A stretch of 62,927 bases of DNA from Anaerolinea sp. (GCA_014879835.1 JACSRJ010000095.1:1-62927), one strand, 5' to 3'; positions 24,341 through 33,127 are shown, counted from the first letter of the stretch. Notes: generated by a model from the letters alone, not told the origin. Numbers and translations: made by a program.

Positions 24341-26035
24341 ATGTTACTTACAGCGATTCTGATCATCCCCATTGCCGCAGCGCTGTTCCTGCTGATCGCG
24401 CTGAAGGACGAACAAAAAACCGAGGTTCGGTTGATCTCGGCCTTTGCCACGGCGACCTGTCTGGTGCTTTCGGCACTGGTATTCATCGAAATGCTTCAGC
24501 CTTCAGCTCTTGATGCGGCAAGTGCAAGGGCTGCTCAGGGCTTGAGCAGTTTTGTGCAGGAGATCAACATCCCGTGGGTTCCGGCACTGGGCATTAACTA
24601 TCATGTGGGCGCGGATGGGGTTTCCGCTCCGATGGTGCTGCTCACCGGCTTGGCAGCGTTTGGTGGGGTGTTGATCTCATGGAAGATTGAACACCGCACC
24701 CGCGAGTTTATGGCGTTCTTCCTGCTGCTGGTGGCGGGTGTGTACGGCGTGTTCGTTTCACTCGATTTGTTTCTGTTGTTCTTCTGGTACGAGTTTGCCA
24801 TCTTCCCCATGTACTTCTTGATCGCAGGTTGGGGCTGGAAGGCGACCCGCGAATATGCGGCCATGAAACTGACCCTCTATATCCTGATCGGGTCTTTTGT
24901 GGCCTTGATCGGCGGGTTGGTGCTCTACTTCTCCGCCGGCAACTTTTTCGCGGAGAACCCCGAAAACTTGGCAAAACTCCGTGAAGTTTTGCAAGACCCT
25001 GCCGCACCCGCCTTCAGTTTTGACTTTGCCCATCTAGAGGTGGCTTCGCGCTGGGAGCAGATCACAGGGACAACTGGACCCTTTGACGCTGCGGGCAGCG
25101 CTGGGGTGAGTGTAGCGCGCTTCTGGTTCCCCATGATCTTCATCGGCTTTGGGGTTCTGGCGGGCATGTTCCCTTTCCACAACTGGAGTCCCGATGGTCA
25201 CGTGGCAGCGCCAACGGCTGTCTCGATGATCCATGCGGGGGTGTTAATGAAGTTGGGTGCGTATGCGGCCCTGCGTGTTGGGGTACAGCTTCTGCCGGAT
25301 GGAGCCAAGGTACATTTACCGTGGATCATCTTGCTGACCATGATCAATGTGGTTTATGGGGCCTTCATCGCCTACCGTCAGCGTGACTTTAAGTATGTGA
25401 TCGGTTTCTCGTCCGTCAGTCACATGGGGCTGGTGATGATGGGCATCTCCACCATGAACCTGACGGGCATGACTGGCGCAGGTTTGCAGATGTTCAGTCA
25501 CGGCGTTATGACGGCCCTGTTCTTCTCGTGCGTAGGGATGGTCTATGACCGGGCCCACACCCGCGATATTCCTTCGCTGGGAGGCTTTAGCAAGGTGATG
25601 CCGGTGGTTGCTTTCGCCTTCATCCTCGGCGGCTTGGTCTCGATGGGGATGCCGGGCTTGAGCGGCTTTGTGGCGGAGTTCCCGATTTTCACTGGGCTGT
25701 GGCAGGGGCCTGTGTTTGCACAGGGTGCCATCGCTGCTGAAAGCGCCTTCCGCTTAACCTACTTCCCGACCTTTAACTATTACCCCCTCATCGCCATCAT
25801 CTCTGTGCTGGGGATCATCCTCACTGCGGGATATGTGCTGCGAGTGGTGCAGTTGGTCTTTTTTGGCGATTTTAACAAAGAGCGCTTCCCCGAAGTGGGC
25901 GATGTGACCGTGATTGACAAGACTGCGCTCCTGCTCTTAGGCTCGTGGTTGATCATCCTCGGTGTCTATCCCCAGATCATGACCGGGATGCTGCAAGCGG
26001 GGATGCAGCCCATCATCAAGGCGCTCGGAGGCTGA
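24341..26035 (+). CDS. nuoM: NADH-quinone oxidoreductase subunit M (second, divergent copy)
   Basis: A 564-aa antiporter-like complex I subunit. It is clearly homologous to the first copy but not a recent duplicate: VGADGVSAPMVLLTGLAAFG, FFWYEFAIFPMYFLIAGWG and HVAAPTAVSMIHAGVLMKLG replace the corresponding segments, and there is a long loop insertion (about 205-255). Both essential charged residues (Glu in the fifth helix, Lys before the channel) are kept, so it can pump. TAGGAGGATC precedes ATG 24341. nuoN follows 3 bases after its stop. Confidence 0.92.
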   Translation: MLLTAILIIPIAAALFLLIALKDEQKTEVRLISAFATATCLVLSALVFIEMLQPSALDAASARAAQGLSSFVQEINIPWVPALGINYHVGADGVSAPMVLLTGLAAFGGVLISWKIEHRTREFMAFFLLLVAGVYGVFVSLDLFLLFFWYEFAIFPMYFLIAGWGWKATREYAAMKLTLYILIGSFVALIGGLVLYFSAGNFFAENPENLAKLREVLQDPAAPAFSFDFAHLEVASRWEQITGTTGPFDAAGSAGVSVARFWFPMIFIGFGVLAGMFPFHNWSPDGHVAAPTAVSMIHAGVLMKLGAYAALRVGVQLLPDGAKVHLPWIILLTMINVVYGAFIAYRQRDFKYVIGFSSVSHMGLVMMGISTMNLTGMTGAGLQMFSHGVMTALFFSCVGMVYDRAHTRDIPSLGGFSKVMPVVAFAFILGGLVSMGMPGLSGFVAEFPIFTGLWQGPVFAQGAIAAESAFRLTYFPTFNYYPLIAIISVLGIILTAGYVLRVVQLVFFGDFNKERFPEVGDVTVIDKTALLLLGSWLIILGVYPQIMTGMLQAGMQPIIKALGG

Positions 26036-26038
26036 TCC

Positions 26039-27556
26039 ATGCAGAATATCGTTTTGAACTCCGATAGTGCAACCAGTCTACTGGCAATGCTGCCCGCCAT
26101 CCTCTTGACGGTGCTGGCGATGACGGTGGGGGTGCTCGATATTTTTTGGAAGGCAAGCCGCCGCCGTGAAATCGGCATTGTGTCCGCGGTGAGCCTTTTC
26201 GGGATCGCGCTGGTGTCACTGGTGGTGACTCCACCCGCCGATCCCAGCGCGCAGTTAGTCCTCGGCGGGATGTATCGTTTTGATACCCTGACCCAGTTTT
26301 TTGTGACCGCGATCACCTTTGGGGCGGCCATCACCTGCTTGATCAGCCTCGATTCACCCCACATTGGGCGGATGGGGGAGTTTTATGCGGTCCTGATCGT
26401 AGCGACCCTCGGCGGGTGTCTGATGGCCGGCTCAGCAGACCTGATCATGGCCTTCCTCGCGCTGGAGACACTCTCGATCAGCCTGTACATGCTTGCGGGG
26501 TTTCTCACAGCCAGCCCTCGCTCCGCAGAGGCAGGCATCAAATACTTCCTTTTTGGGGCGTTCACCTCAGCCATCATGCTTTACGGTTTCAGCCTGATCT
26601 ATGGCTTCACCGGAAGCACTAACTTCTACGTCATTGGGCAAAAGTTCGCCACCATGTTTGGCGAATCGGTGGAAGCAACCACCCTGCTGCCCATCGTATT
26701 GGCCATGATCATGGTTATGGTCGGCTTTGGTTTTAAAGTGAGCGCTGTTCCTTTCCACTTCTGGACACCAGATGTGTACGAAGGCGCGCCCACTCCGGTC
26801 ACGGCTTACATCAGTGTCGCCAGTAAAGCGGCCAGTTTTGCCCTGCTTACCCGGTTTTTCATTGTGGTCTTTCAGGGCGACGATCCCACCCGCTTTTGGG
26901 TGCAGATGCTGGCGATCCTTGCCGTAGTAACCATGACTGTAGGCAACCTTTTTGCGCTGGTGCAAAAGAACATCAAGCGCCTGATCGCCTACTCCTCGAT
27001 TGCTCAGGCGGGTTACGCCCTGATTGGGGTAGCGGCGGTGGCGGCGCAGCCCAGCAGCGCTCCGGGCGCAGGGGCAGCGGCCGTGGGCTTCTACATGGCC
27101 ATGTATATCCTGACCAACCTCGCCGCCTTTGGGGTCATTGTGATCGTGGCAAAGGTTAAGGATAGTGAGCAAATCGCCGATTTTGCGGGGCTTTCACGCC
27201 GTAATCTTGGTCTGGCGCTCACCCTCACCGTGGCCCTGCTCTCACTGGCGGGTATCCCTCCGGCAGCCGGCTTTTTTGGTAAGTTCTTCCTCTTCAAGGC
27301 AGCAGTGGACGCTAACCTGACATGGTTGGCCGTCGTGGGCATCCTGAACGCGATGATTGCACTGTACTACTACATCATCGTGATCAAGGTGCTGTTTGTG
27401 GATGTGGGCACGGACGAGGACAAACCGATTGTGGTGGGTGCGCCCTACGTGTGGGCACTGGGCATCACAACAGTCTTGGTAGTGTTGTTAGGGACGGTTT
27501 TGGCAACCCCGATCTTCGATTGGGCGAGCCGTGCGGCCGCAGGGTTGTTCTCGTAG
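26039..27556 (+). CDS. nuoN: NADH-quinone oxidoreductase subunit N
   Basis: The third antiporter-like membrane subunit of complex I, 505 aa and about 14 spans. Diagnostic segments: IMAFLALETLSISLYMLAGF, YFLFGAFTSAIMLYGFSLIYG, VPFHFWTPDVYEGAPTPVTA and YISVASKAASFALLTRFF. It carries the family's channel Lys and helix-5 Glu. Start ATG 26039 overlaps the intergenic 3 bases after the second nuoM, so the three genes form one transcript that ends at the strong terminator at 27579. Confidence 0.94.
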   Translation: MQNIVLNSDSATSLLAMLPAILLTVLAMTVGVLDIFWKASRRREIGIVSAVSLFGIALVSLVVTPPADPSAQLVLGGMYRFDTLTQFFVTAITFGAAITCLISLDSPHIGRMGEFYAVLIVATLGGCLMAGSADLIMAFLALETLSISLYMLAGFLTASPRSAEAGIKYFLFGAFTSAIMLYGFSLIYGFTGSTNFYVIGQKFATMFGESVEATTLLPIVLAMIMVMVGFGFKVSAVPFHFWTPDVYEGAPTPVTAYISVASKAASFALLTRFFIVVFQGDDPTRFWVQMLAILAVVTMTVGNLFALVQKNIKRLIAYSSIAQAGYALIGVAAVAAQPSSAPGAGAAAVGFYMAMYILTNLAAFGVIVIVAKVKDSEQIADFAGLSRRNLGLALTLTVALLSLAGIPPAAGFFGKFFLFKAAVDANLTWLAVVGILNAMIALYYYIIVIKVLFVDVGTDEDKPIVVGAPYVWALGITTVLVVLLGTVLATPIFDWASRAAAGLFS

Positions 27557-27578
27557 TTTTGGCAGTTGTGGTTTCTAT

Positions 27579-27608
27579 ACCCCCCGCAAGGGGGGTTTTT
27601 TGTTTTTG
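27579..27608 (+). terminator. strong rho-independent terminator of the nuo operon
   Basis: CCCCCC-GCAA-GGGGGG followed by TTTTTTGTTTTT: a 6-bp all-GC stem with a GNRA-type tetraloop and a long U tract, 23 bases after the nuoN stop. Confidence 0.93.
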
Positions 27609-27619
27609 GTTGGGATAAC

Positions 27620-27850
27620 TTTTAGGGAAAATGGGTCTCAGATTGCGTTTCAATCGGACATGGATGGCAAAACCTCTCGTATCTATGTTATGAACCTAGC
27701 AGATTCCGCTGTGACTGCATTATCTCCTGAAGGTGTTGCTGCCTACAGCCCATCATGGTCACCAGATGGCAAAGAATTGGTTTTCCAAGTTGGTGATGGG
27801 GGACACATCTACATCATGAATGCTGACGGTTCCAATTCCCACCGCATTGG
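27620..27850 (+). pseudogene. remnant of a TolB/PD40-type beta-propeller gene
   Basis: An in-frame stretch of about 77 residues with two PD40 blades: ENGSQIAFQSDMDGKTSRIY-VMNL and SPSWSPDGKELVFQVGDGGH-IYIMNADGSN. It has no start codon: it opens straight after the nuo terminator, and the continuous frame reaches back through that terminator into nuoN in another frame. It is cut at its 3' side by the repeat beginning near 27851. Codon use is more A/T-rich than in the neighbours. It is probably a broken internal piece of a larger extracytoplasmic beta-propeller protein. Confidence 0.65.
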
Positions 27851-28011
27851 AGGTTCAATCTTCGTAAGTCCTACCCTTTTCAAACGGCCTCTTAATCCTC
27901 AGAGACCGTTTGAAAAGTAAACCTGCACGCTTCGACCTCATCCCCCCTTCCCCCCTTCTCCAAGCTGGAGAAGGGGGGAAGCAAGATTCTGAGGGGGCGT
28001 CCCCCTCAACC
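27851..28011 (-). repeat. dispersed repeat copy C, left part (interrupted)
   Basis: Contains the end motif AGGTTCAATCTTCGTAAGTC (minus-strand match to 8302-8323), an inverted pair TTTTCAAACGGCCTCTTA / AGAGACCGTTTGAAAAG (about 27876-27918), and then the GC-rich palindromic section CCTCATCCCCCCTTCC ... GGGGGCGTCCCCCTCAACC. It is homologous to the reverse complement of copies A and B and breaks off at 28011, where the IS3 element begins. The other half resumes at 29249. Confidence 0.7.
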
Positions 28012-28050
28012 TGTAATGCGGTCGAAAAACTGGACAGAAAAACAGTTTTA

Positions 28051-28923
28051 TCAAGAGAGAGTCGAGGTGCGGCCAAGGGCAGCCTCAAACTCAGCGGGTG
28101 TGGCATAGGCGAGTGACGAGTGCATACGCCGGGTATTGTACTTCGACCCAAATGCCGATTTGCTGGTGCGCATCTTGAAAATCGGCATAATCGGCGTAAT
28201 CGACGTGTTCCTCCTTAAGGGTGCGCATGAAGCGCTCGGCAATGCCATTCTGCATAGGTCTGCCCTTGTCTGACATGCTAATGCGCACGCCAGCTTGGGT
28301 CAGAATGTCGGTGTGCAACCAAGCAGCGTATTGACTGCCTTGGTCGGAATGAAAAATCAGGGGTTGACCGCGAGACAGCGCCATGGTCAGGGCGTTCAAG
28401 GTCTCAGCGAGCGACTGAGCGCCCAACCGCGCACGGCTCGTGAGCAGGCATCGAGGATGACGGCGAGGTACATGAAGCGCAGCCCTAGGCGAATATAGGT
28501 GATGTCAGCGACCCAGATCTGGTCAGGGCGTGTGGCTTGCACACCGCGAATCAGGTTGGGGTAGCGCGTGTAGGCATGGCGGCTGTCGGTCGTGGTCACC
28601 TTCACTGGGCCTACCGAGCGCGTCCTCTGCAACCGCTTCATTACACGCCGCACGCGCCTTTCCCCGACCGAGTAACCGTCGCGCTGGAGCTGTGCCACCA
28701 CGCGCCGATAGCCAAACCATGGTTGCCGCATCAGCACCTGCTCAATGACCGCCCGCAGCGGTCCATCATCGGTTCGGGTGGACTGATAGTAGTAGCTGCT
28801 GCGCGGGCAGTCGAAGGTCGCGCATAACTGACGTACTGGTGCCTCGCTGCGCAGTTGCGCTATCACGGCTCGCTTGTCCGCCGTCGTGCGGTCAGATAGC
28901 TCGCCCCCTTTTTCAGCAGCGCA
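28051..28923 (-). pseudogene. IS3-family transposase OrfB (DDE integrase), two frameshifts
   Basis: The sequence gives OrfB in three pieces. Piece one holds the HTH_21 region and the start of the rve core: VRQLCATFDCPRSSYYYQ, PWFGYRRVVAQLQRDGY and DQIWVADITYIRLG (first Asp). Near 28405 the frame changes; piece two continues LAETLNALTMAL, LIFHSDQGSQYAA (second Asp) and GRPMQNGIAERFMRTLKEEH (Glu). Near 28140 it changes again to YNTRRMHSSLAYATPAEFEAAL. Joined, the DDE triad and the family C-terminus are complete. In the overlap with orfA, the minus-strand AAAAAGGGGG at about 28905-28915 is a typical slippery site for -1 frameshifting. Confidence 0.82.
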
Positions 28924-29180
28924 TTCTCCATCGTCAATTGCCCCACCAAGCGTTCCAATTCTGCGATCCGCTCGTCCGCCTCGCTGCTCCGCTTGCTCGC
29001 CCCTTTGCCCTCGAAGATCCCCGTCGCACGCTCGTTGAACTCCTGCCGCCACTTGTACACCAGCCCATCCGTCACCTGCCGTTCCCGGCAGATTTGGGCC
29101 ACTGGCTTCTCGCCCCGCAGGATCTCCAGTACCGTCTCCAGCTTGAATTGTGCGCTGAACTGTCGTTGTTTGCGAGCCAT
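28863..29180 (-). CDS. IS3-family transposase OrfA
   Basis: A 105-aa DNA-binding protein with the HTH_Tnp_1 fold: RQFSAQFKLETVLEILRGEK, ICRERQVTDGLVYKWRQEF and the C-terminal leucine-zipper IAELERLVGQLTMENALLKK. It lies at the right end of the IS, read inward. The frame is intact. OrfB follows in the -1 frame at the A5G5 run within its C-terminal coding region. Confidence 0.92.
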   Translation of the reverse strand: MARKQRQFSAQFKLETVLEILRGEKPVAQICRERQVTDGLVYKWRQEFNERATGIFEGKGASKRSSEADERIAELERLVGQLTMENALLKKGASYLTARRRTSEP

Positions 29181-29248
29181 GTTCGTCCTCCACAGGTTTC
29201 ATTGTTGATCCTTCTCTTCCCTGTGTCCAACTTTTCGCCCGCACTACA

Positions 29249-29411
29249 ACCTTCCCCTTAAGCTAAATAACCCCTTGTTGGGCTGCTTGAGAGCAACCCT
29301 TTCAACCGATCTTTTCCCCCTCTCCTAGCCGTACTCGTCGGTCGGGAGAGGGGAGGGGGTGAGGGCAAACTCGGTAACACATACCCTTTTCAAACGGTCT
29401 CTAAGGGGCAG
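29249..29411 (-). repeat. dispersed repeat copy C, right part
   Basis: Continues copy C beyond the IS: CTTCCCCTTAAGC, then CCCCCTCTCCTAGCCGTACT-CGTCGGTCGGGAGAGGGG-AGGGGGTGAGGGCAA, matching in reverse complement the first half of copies A and B. The outer edge reads ACCCTTTTCAAACGGTCTCT (about 29386-29408). That motif also occurs at 27874-27892 on the far side, so the composite element is bordered by a direct repeat of about 20 bases. No gene between here and 29606. Confidence 0.7.
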
Positions 29412-29605
29412 ACATCAAATGCGCGCCTCAATGTCAGTTCGCGCAGCCCTCAGTCAGGGTAACAGGAGATGTGTTTGATCACTTCTCCCCGTCTAATGGT
29501 GGTTGATTCGATCTCAACTGCGCTACAATGGAAAAGATCAGGGGCGGGGTGATCCCGCCCTTCTTGTTTCTCTCATTAGAGCACGTTTTAGCAACCGAGG
29601 TCGGC

Positions 29606-31507
29606 ATGAGAAAATTCCTAGCGGCGCTGGCAGCGCTGATCCCGCTTGTTTTGATTGGGGCCCTTGTAAGCGTGGCGGGCCCCGTGCAAGCAGAGGGTGG
29701 TTACAGCGGCATTCCCCAATCCCGCACTGAGGATGGCTTCCCCATTCTGGGCAACCCTAGTGCGCAGGTTACTTTGGTGGAATTCTCCAATTTTTCCTGT
29801 CCGGGCTGTTTGTCCTACACCGAAAACATCAAACAAATCGTTGATGCCCATGTGCGCACCGATCAGGCGCAGTTTATCTTTATGCCCATGATCTTTGGGG
29901 ATGACCCTTCGCTGGTGGCAGCACAGGGCGCTTTGTGTGCAGACAAACAAGACAAATTTTGGGATATGCATGACGCCCTGTTCGAGATTCACCGCAATCT
30001 GGGGGCAAAAGCTTTTACCCCCGAACTGGTGGTGGAGACGGCCAAGACTCTGGGCGCTGACAGTGAGGACCTGAGTGCCTGCCTAAATTCTGGCGAGACC
30101 CGCGCCATCGTTCAGCGCAGCATTACACGGGCAAACATGGCGGGTGTCCAGTACACCCCTACCCTAATGTACTCCATGGATGGGGGGAACACCCTTCAGT
30201 TTTTCGCCAGACCGGAAGGCGGCGTCTATGACAGCGGTGTTCCGGTTGAGGTTGTTGCAGCAACCCTCGAACGCGCCCGTGCAGGGCAGCTTACCCCTGC
30301 ACCCACCGTCACCCCTACCCCTATCCCCGTCGATCCTTACGCCTACAAGAGTTTTGTAGCATGGAAAAGCGTTGATGGGCTGCTGAGTTATGAAATTCCT
30401 GACACTTGGGAATCGCGGCTCAGCCCTCAGAACGGGCCGATCTCATATGTGGTCTCACCGCCGCAGTCAGAAACCAGCGGTATCCTGATTCTGGCCCTGC
30501 CTATCGCGGAACTGGGTCTTGCGGCAGTACCGGAGGAAGTCACCGGGCAGACTCTCTTGCAGGCCATTCTGGGCGATCAGTTCGCCAGTCAGATTCGAGC
30601 AGTGGAAGCTGGCGGACTTAAGGGTGGGGCACTGCGCCAGACCTTCGACAGCACCGACCGGGTCACGGGTGCAGCAATCACCATTGAGCGCGATCTGTGG
30701 GTTTTGGTGATCGACTCCCAAAATGTCTTGATTCTTCAGGTGATCAACTTGATTCAGGACAGTGACAAGATGCTCCCAATCAAAGAACGTCTGGCCGCAA
30801 CCCTCACCATCCCGGATGCCCAGACTTTTGCAGGGGCGATCACCACCGCCTTCTTGCCGCCCACACCGATCCCATCACCCACTCCTGTGACAGGTTTTAC
30901 CCCAGTCAAAACGGGTGAGGGCAAATGTGTGGGGGTGAAAGCTCCTGAGGGCGTAGAACTGCCCGATGGAAAAAGCAAACAGTTCGACAAAGCACCTGAG
31001 TTGAACCTCAACAGCGCCAAGATTTACTGTGCTATCCTCTCTACCAAAGATGGCCAGATCGTGATCCAGTTGTACCCTGAAGTTGCACCGCTGCATGTGA
31101 ACAGTTTTGTGTTTTTGGCGCGGGAAGGTTTCTACAACGGCATCACGTGGCATCGGGTGATCACTGATTTTGTGGCCCAGACGGGCGATCCCTCTGGAAC
31201 GGGCAGCGGCGGCCCCGGCTACGAGATTCCCCTCGAAGTGAACCCAGTGGTCAGGTACGATCAGGAAGGGGTGCTGGGCATGGCCCGCACCAATGATCCC
31301 AATTCTGCGGGCAGCCAGTTTTTCATCACCTATGCCGCACTTCCCAACCTTGATGCAAGCTCGATCAGCGCTGGTTATACCATCTTTGGTCAGGTGGTTG
31401 AAGGCATGGATGTGACCCGTAAGATCACCCCCCGTGATCCTTCGGGAGCGGTTTCCGGGGAGGGTGATACCCTGATCTCCGTGGTGATCGTAGAAGTAGA
31501 TAAGTAA
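29606..31507 (+). CDS. exported DsbA-like thioredoxin + PsbP-like domain + cyclophilin fusion
   Basis: With ATG 29606 (ACCGAGG upstream) the protein is 633 aa. Residues 1-30 are a signal peptide. Residues about 45-225 are a DsbA/Thioredoxin_4 domain with active site CPGC (65-68) and cis-Pro loop YTP (183-185). After a Pro/Thr linker (229-243), residues about 250-402 match the domain seen twice in the protein at 8607-9620. A second Pro/Thr linker (418-430) leads to a cyclophilin domain (about 470-633) with GITWHRVITDFVAQTGDPS-GTGSGGPGYE and NSAGSQFFI. It would combine thiol oxidation/isomerisation with prolyl isomerisation outside the membrane. It ends at a terminator. Confidence 0.9.
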   Translation: MRKFLAALAALIPLVLIGALVSVAGPVQAEGGYSGIPQSRTEDGFPILGNPSAQVTLVEFSNFSCPGCLSYTENIKQIVDAHVRTDQAQFIFMPMIFGDDPSLVAAQGALCADKQDKFWDMHDALFEIHRNLGAKAFTPELVVETAKTLGADSEDLSACLNSGETRAIVQRSITRANMAGVQYTPTLMYSMDGGNTLQFFARPEGGVYDSGVPVEVVAATLERARAGQLTPAPTVTPTPIPVDPYAYKSFVAWKSVDGLLSYEIPDTWESRLSPQNGPISYVVSPPQSETSGILILALPIAELGLAAVPEEVTGQTLLQAILGDQFASQIRAVEAGGLKGGALRQTFDSTDRVTGAAITIERDLWVLVIDSQNVLILQVINLIQDSDKMLPIKERLAATLTIPDAQTFAGAITTAFLPPTPIPSPTPVTGFTPVKTGEGKCVGVKAPEGVELPDGKSKQFDKAPELNLNSAKIYCAILSTKDGQIVIQLYPEVAPLHVNSFVFLAREGFYNGITWHRVITDFVAQTGDPSGTGSGGPGYEIPLEVNPVVRYDQEGVLGMARTNDPNSAGSQFFITYAALPNLDASSISAGYTIFGQVVEGMDVTRKITPRDPSGAVSGEGDTLISVVIVEVDK

Positions 31508-31564
31508 TCCTAAATCCTGATCCCCTTGTGATGCGGGATGGCATCGGATTTAACAAGTCGAGAT

Positions 31565-31596
31565 GGGGCGCGCTCATGTGGGGCGCGCCCCTTTTT
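31565..31596 (+). terminator. rho-independent terminator of the DsbA-cyclophilin gene
   Basis: A 9-bp stem GGGGCGCGC / GCGCGCCCC with a 9-base loop, followed by TTTTTGTTT, 57 bases after the stop codon. Confidence 0.9.
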
Positions 31597-31723
31597 GTTT
31601 GCCAAAGCCGGGTTCCCTAAAAATGCACACCTCAACCATTGGTGATAAGATTCAAGCTTCCATAAGCCAACTCTTACAATACATCATTACCTGTCGTAAT
31701 TGGATTCTCCGGAGAAAACTGGT

Positions 31724-33070
31724 ATGTCAATGTCCGACGTTGTTCCATGGAAGATAGGCGTCAGTACTGCCCCACTTCCCCCAATGGCCCCCGGTATTCC
31801 TTGGCTTGGCAATGCCCTTGAAATCAAGAGCGACCCTGTCCGTTATGTGGTGAAGCAGTACCGCCGCTACGGGCCCATTTTTCGGATCAAAATGCTGGGG
31901 AAACCGATCACAGTTCTGGCAGGGCGCGAGGCGCTCCAGTTTGCAGCCACCCCGGAGGCAACCGAAATTCTGAGCCTGCGCGAGTCCTACGGAGGGCTGG
32001 AAGTTGAAGTTGGCCCCGTGATTTTGTCGATGGAGGGGGAACAGCACCGTCACTACCGAAAACTGGCGCGCCCCAGCCATTCTCGATCCCAAGCTGCACC
32101 CCATATCGCCAAACTGGTTGAGGTAGTTGATCAATTCATTGATGGACTGGAAGTTGGTCAATCTGTGGATATGCTGCCCGCCATCCGCCGAATGATCTCT
32201 ACCCAATTGGGCATGATGATGTTGAATCGACCTCCGGGCGCTTATTTTGATGATTTTGTGAAGTTCAGCACCTACATGCTGTATGTGTACCAATTTCAGA
32301 TGTGGCCCAAGTTTATGCTGCGAACAGCAGGATTTAAAAAGGCTAAAGCACGAGTCCTCCAGATGTTGGAAGAGTTGGTGGAATACCACCGCCGAGTCCC
32401 ACCGGGTTCAGAACGTCCTCATGATGCCTTGGATGAAATTATGGAAACGGTGGATGCGGTGGGGCAGCCATACGGACACACAACCCTGCTCGCAACCGCG
32501 ATGGGGCCGTATATTGCCGGGATGGACACAGCATCGGGCACCATCAATTTCATCACCTACGCACTGCACAAACATACCGAATGTTTAGAACGACTGCGGC
32601 AGGAAGTTCGACAAGCCTATGCCCAAGGGATTCCCTCTGCCGATGTCCTCAAAGACCTGCCTACCCTAAACAGTGCGATCTTTGAAACCATGCGTATGTA
32701 CCCGCTGGTGCCATTCTTGCCCCGCACCGCCAAGTCCACCTTTGAATTCGGGGGATACCGGGTAGATGCAGGCACATCGATGTTCATCGCCACCACCGCC
32801 ACCCATTTTTTCCCTGAATACTACCCAGAGCCGGATACCTTCAACATTGATCGGGATCGGGGACCCGCTGGGACGTTTAACCCTTATGGTTTTGGGGCCC
32901 ATAGTTGTCTGGGGGCAGGCATGGGCGAACTCCTGATTCAGATCATGGTATCACGGCTGATCCAACGGGTGGATTTCCAACTTGATCCACCGGATTTTAA
33001 GGCGACGATGGAAGCGATTCCAGTCCCCAACCCCGGCAAATATCGCCTCAAAGTACTGGACCAAAACTGA
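31724..33070 (+). CDS. cytochrome P450
   Basis: A heme-thiolate monooxygenase of 448 aa from ATG 31724 (GGAG at 31711-31714); a TTG at 31700 in frame is less likely. I-helix oxygen-binding segment YIAGMDTASG, K-helix ExxR (Glu321-Arg324) and heme loop FNPYGFGAHSCLGAG with Cys395 are all intact. There is no N-terminal membrane anchor, so it is soluble. No ferredoxin or reductase gene is next to it, and the substrate is unknown; the CYP51-like general look suggests a lipid or terpenoid substrate but is weak. It ends at an inverted repeat shared with the GNAT gene. Confidence 0.9.
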   Translation: MSMSDVVPWKIGVSTAPLPPMAPGIPWLGNALEIKSDPVRYVVKQYRRYGPIFRIKMLGKPITVLAGREALQFAATPEATEILSLRESYGGLEVEVGPVILSMEGEQHRHYRKLARPSHSRSQAAPHIAKLVEVVDQFIDGLEVGQSVDMLPAIRRMISTQLGMMMLNRPPGAYFDDFVKFSTYMLYVYQFQMWPKFMLRTAGFKKAKARVLQMLEELVEYHRRVPPGSERPHDALDEIMETVDAVGQPYGHTTLLATAMGPYIAGMDTASGTINFITYALHKHTECLERLRQEVRQAYAQGIPSADVLKDLPTLNSAIFETMRMYPLVPFLPRTAKSTFEFGGYRVDAGTSMFIATTATHFFPEYYPEPDTFNIDRDRGPAGTFNPYGFGAHSCLGAGMGELLIQIMVSRLIQRVDFQLDPPDFKATMEAIPVPNPGKYRLKVLDQN

Positions 33071-33084
33071 ACTCACACGCTTGC

Positions 33085-33127
33085 TAACGGGCTGGAGACG
33101 ACTTGTATGAGAGTCTTTAGCCCGTTA
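33085..33127. terminator. inverted repeat, possible bidirectional terminator
   Basis: Perfect arms TAACGGGCT (33085-33093) and AGCCCGTTA (33119-33127) with an inner AGAC/GTCT pairing. It lies between the convergent P450 and GNAT genes and contains the GNAT stop codon. There is no T tract on the plus side, so termination efficiency is uncertain. Confidence 0.5.

Larger units (their letters stand above)
28012..29248 (-). mobile_element. IS3-family insertion sequence, 1237 bp
   Basis: The ends are imperfect inverted repeats: left TGTAATGCGGTCGAAAAACT-GGACA and right (reverse complement) TGTAGTGCGGGCGAAAAGTT-GGACA. They are flanked by a 3-bp direct repeat ACC (28009-28011 and 29249-29251), the target duplication size usual for the IS3 family. 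Inside are orfA and a broken orfB on the minus strand. It inserted into an existing copy of the dispersed repeat. Because orfB has two frame breaks, it is probably immobile unless these are sequencing errors. Confidence 0.88.

Noticed and set aside
27531-27920. 129-aa frame joining nuoN end, terminator and beta-propeller piece
   Set aside because: Runs through the nuo terminator and ends inside the repeat; only the middle is a real protein remnant.
27851-29411. CRISPR array
   Set aside because: Repeats here are nested palindromes and an IS element, not regularly spaced direct repeats; no cas genes.
31563-31757. 64-aa frame before the P450 gene
   Set aside because: Begins inside the terminator hairpin and overlaps the P450 start; no protein-like features.
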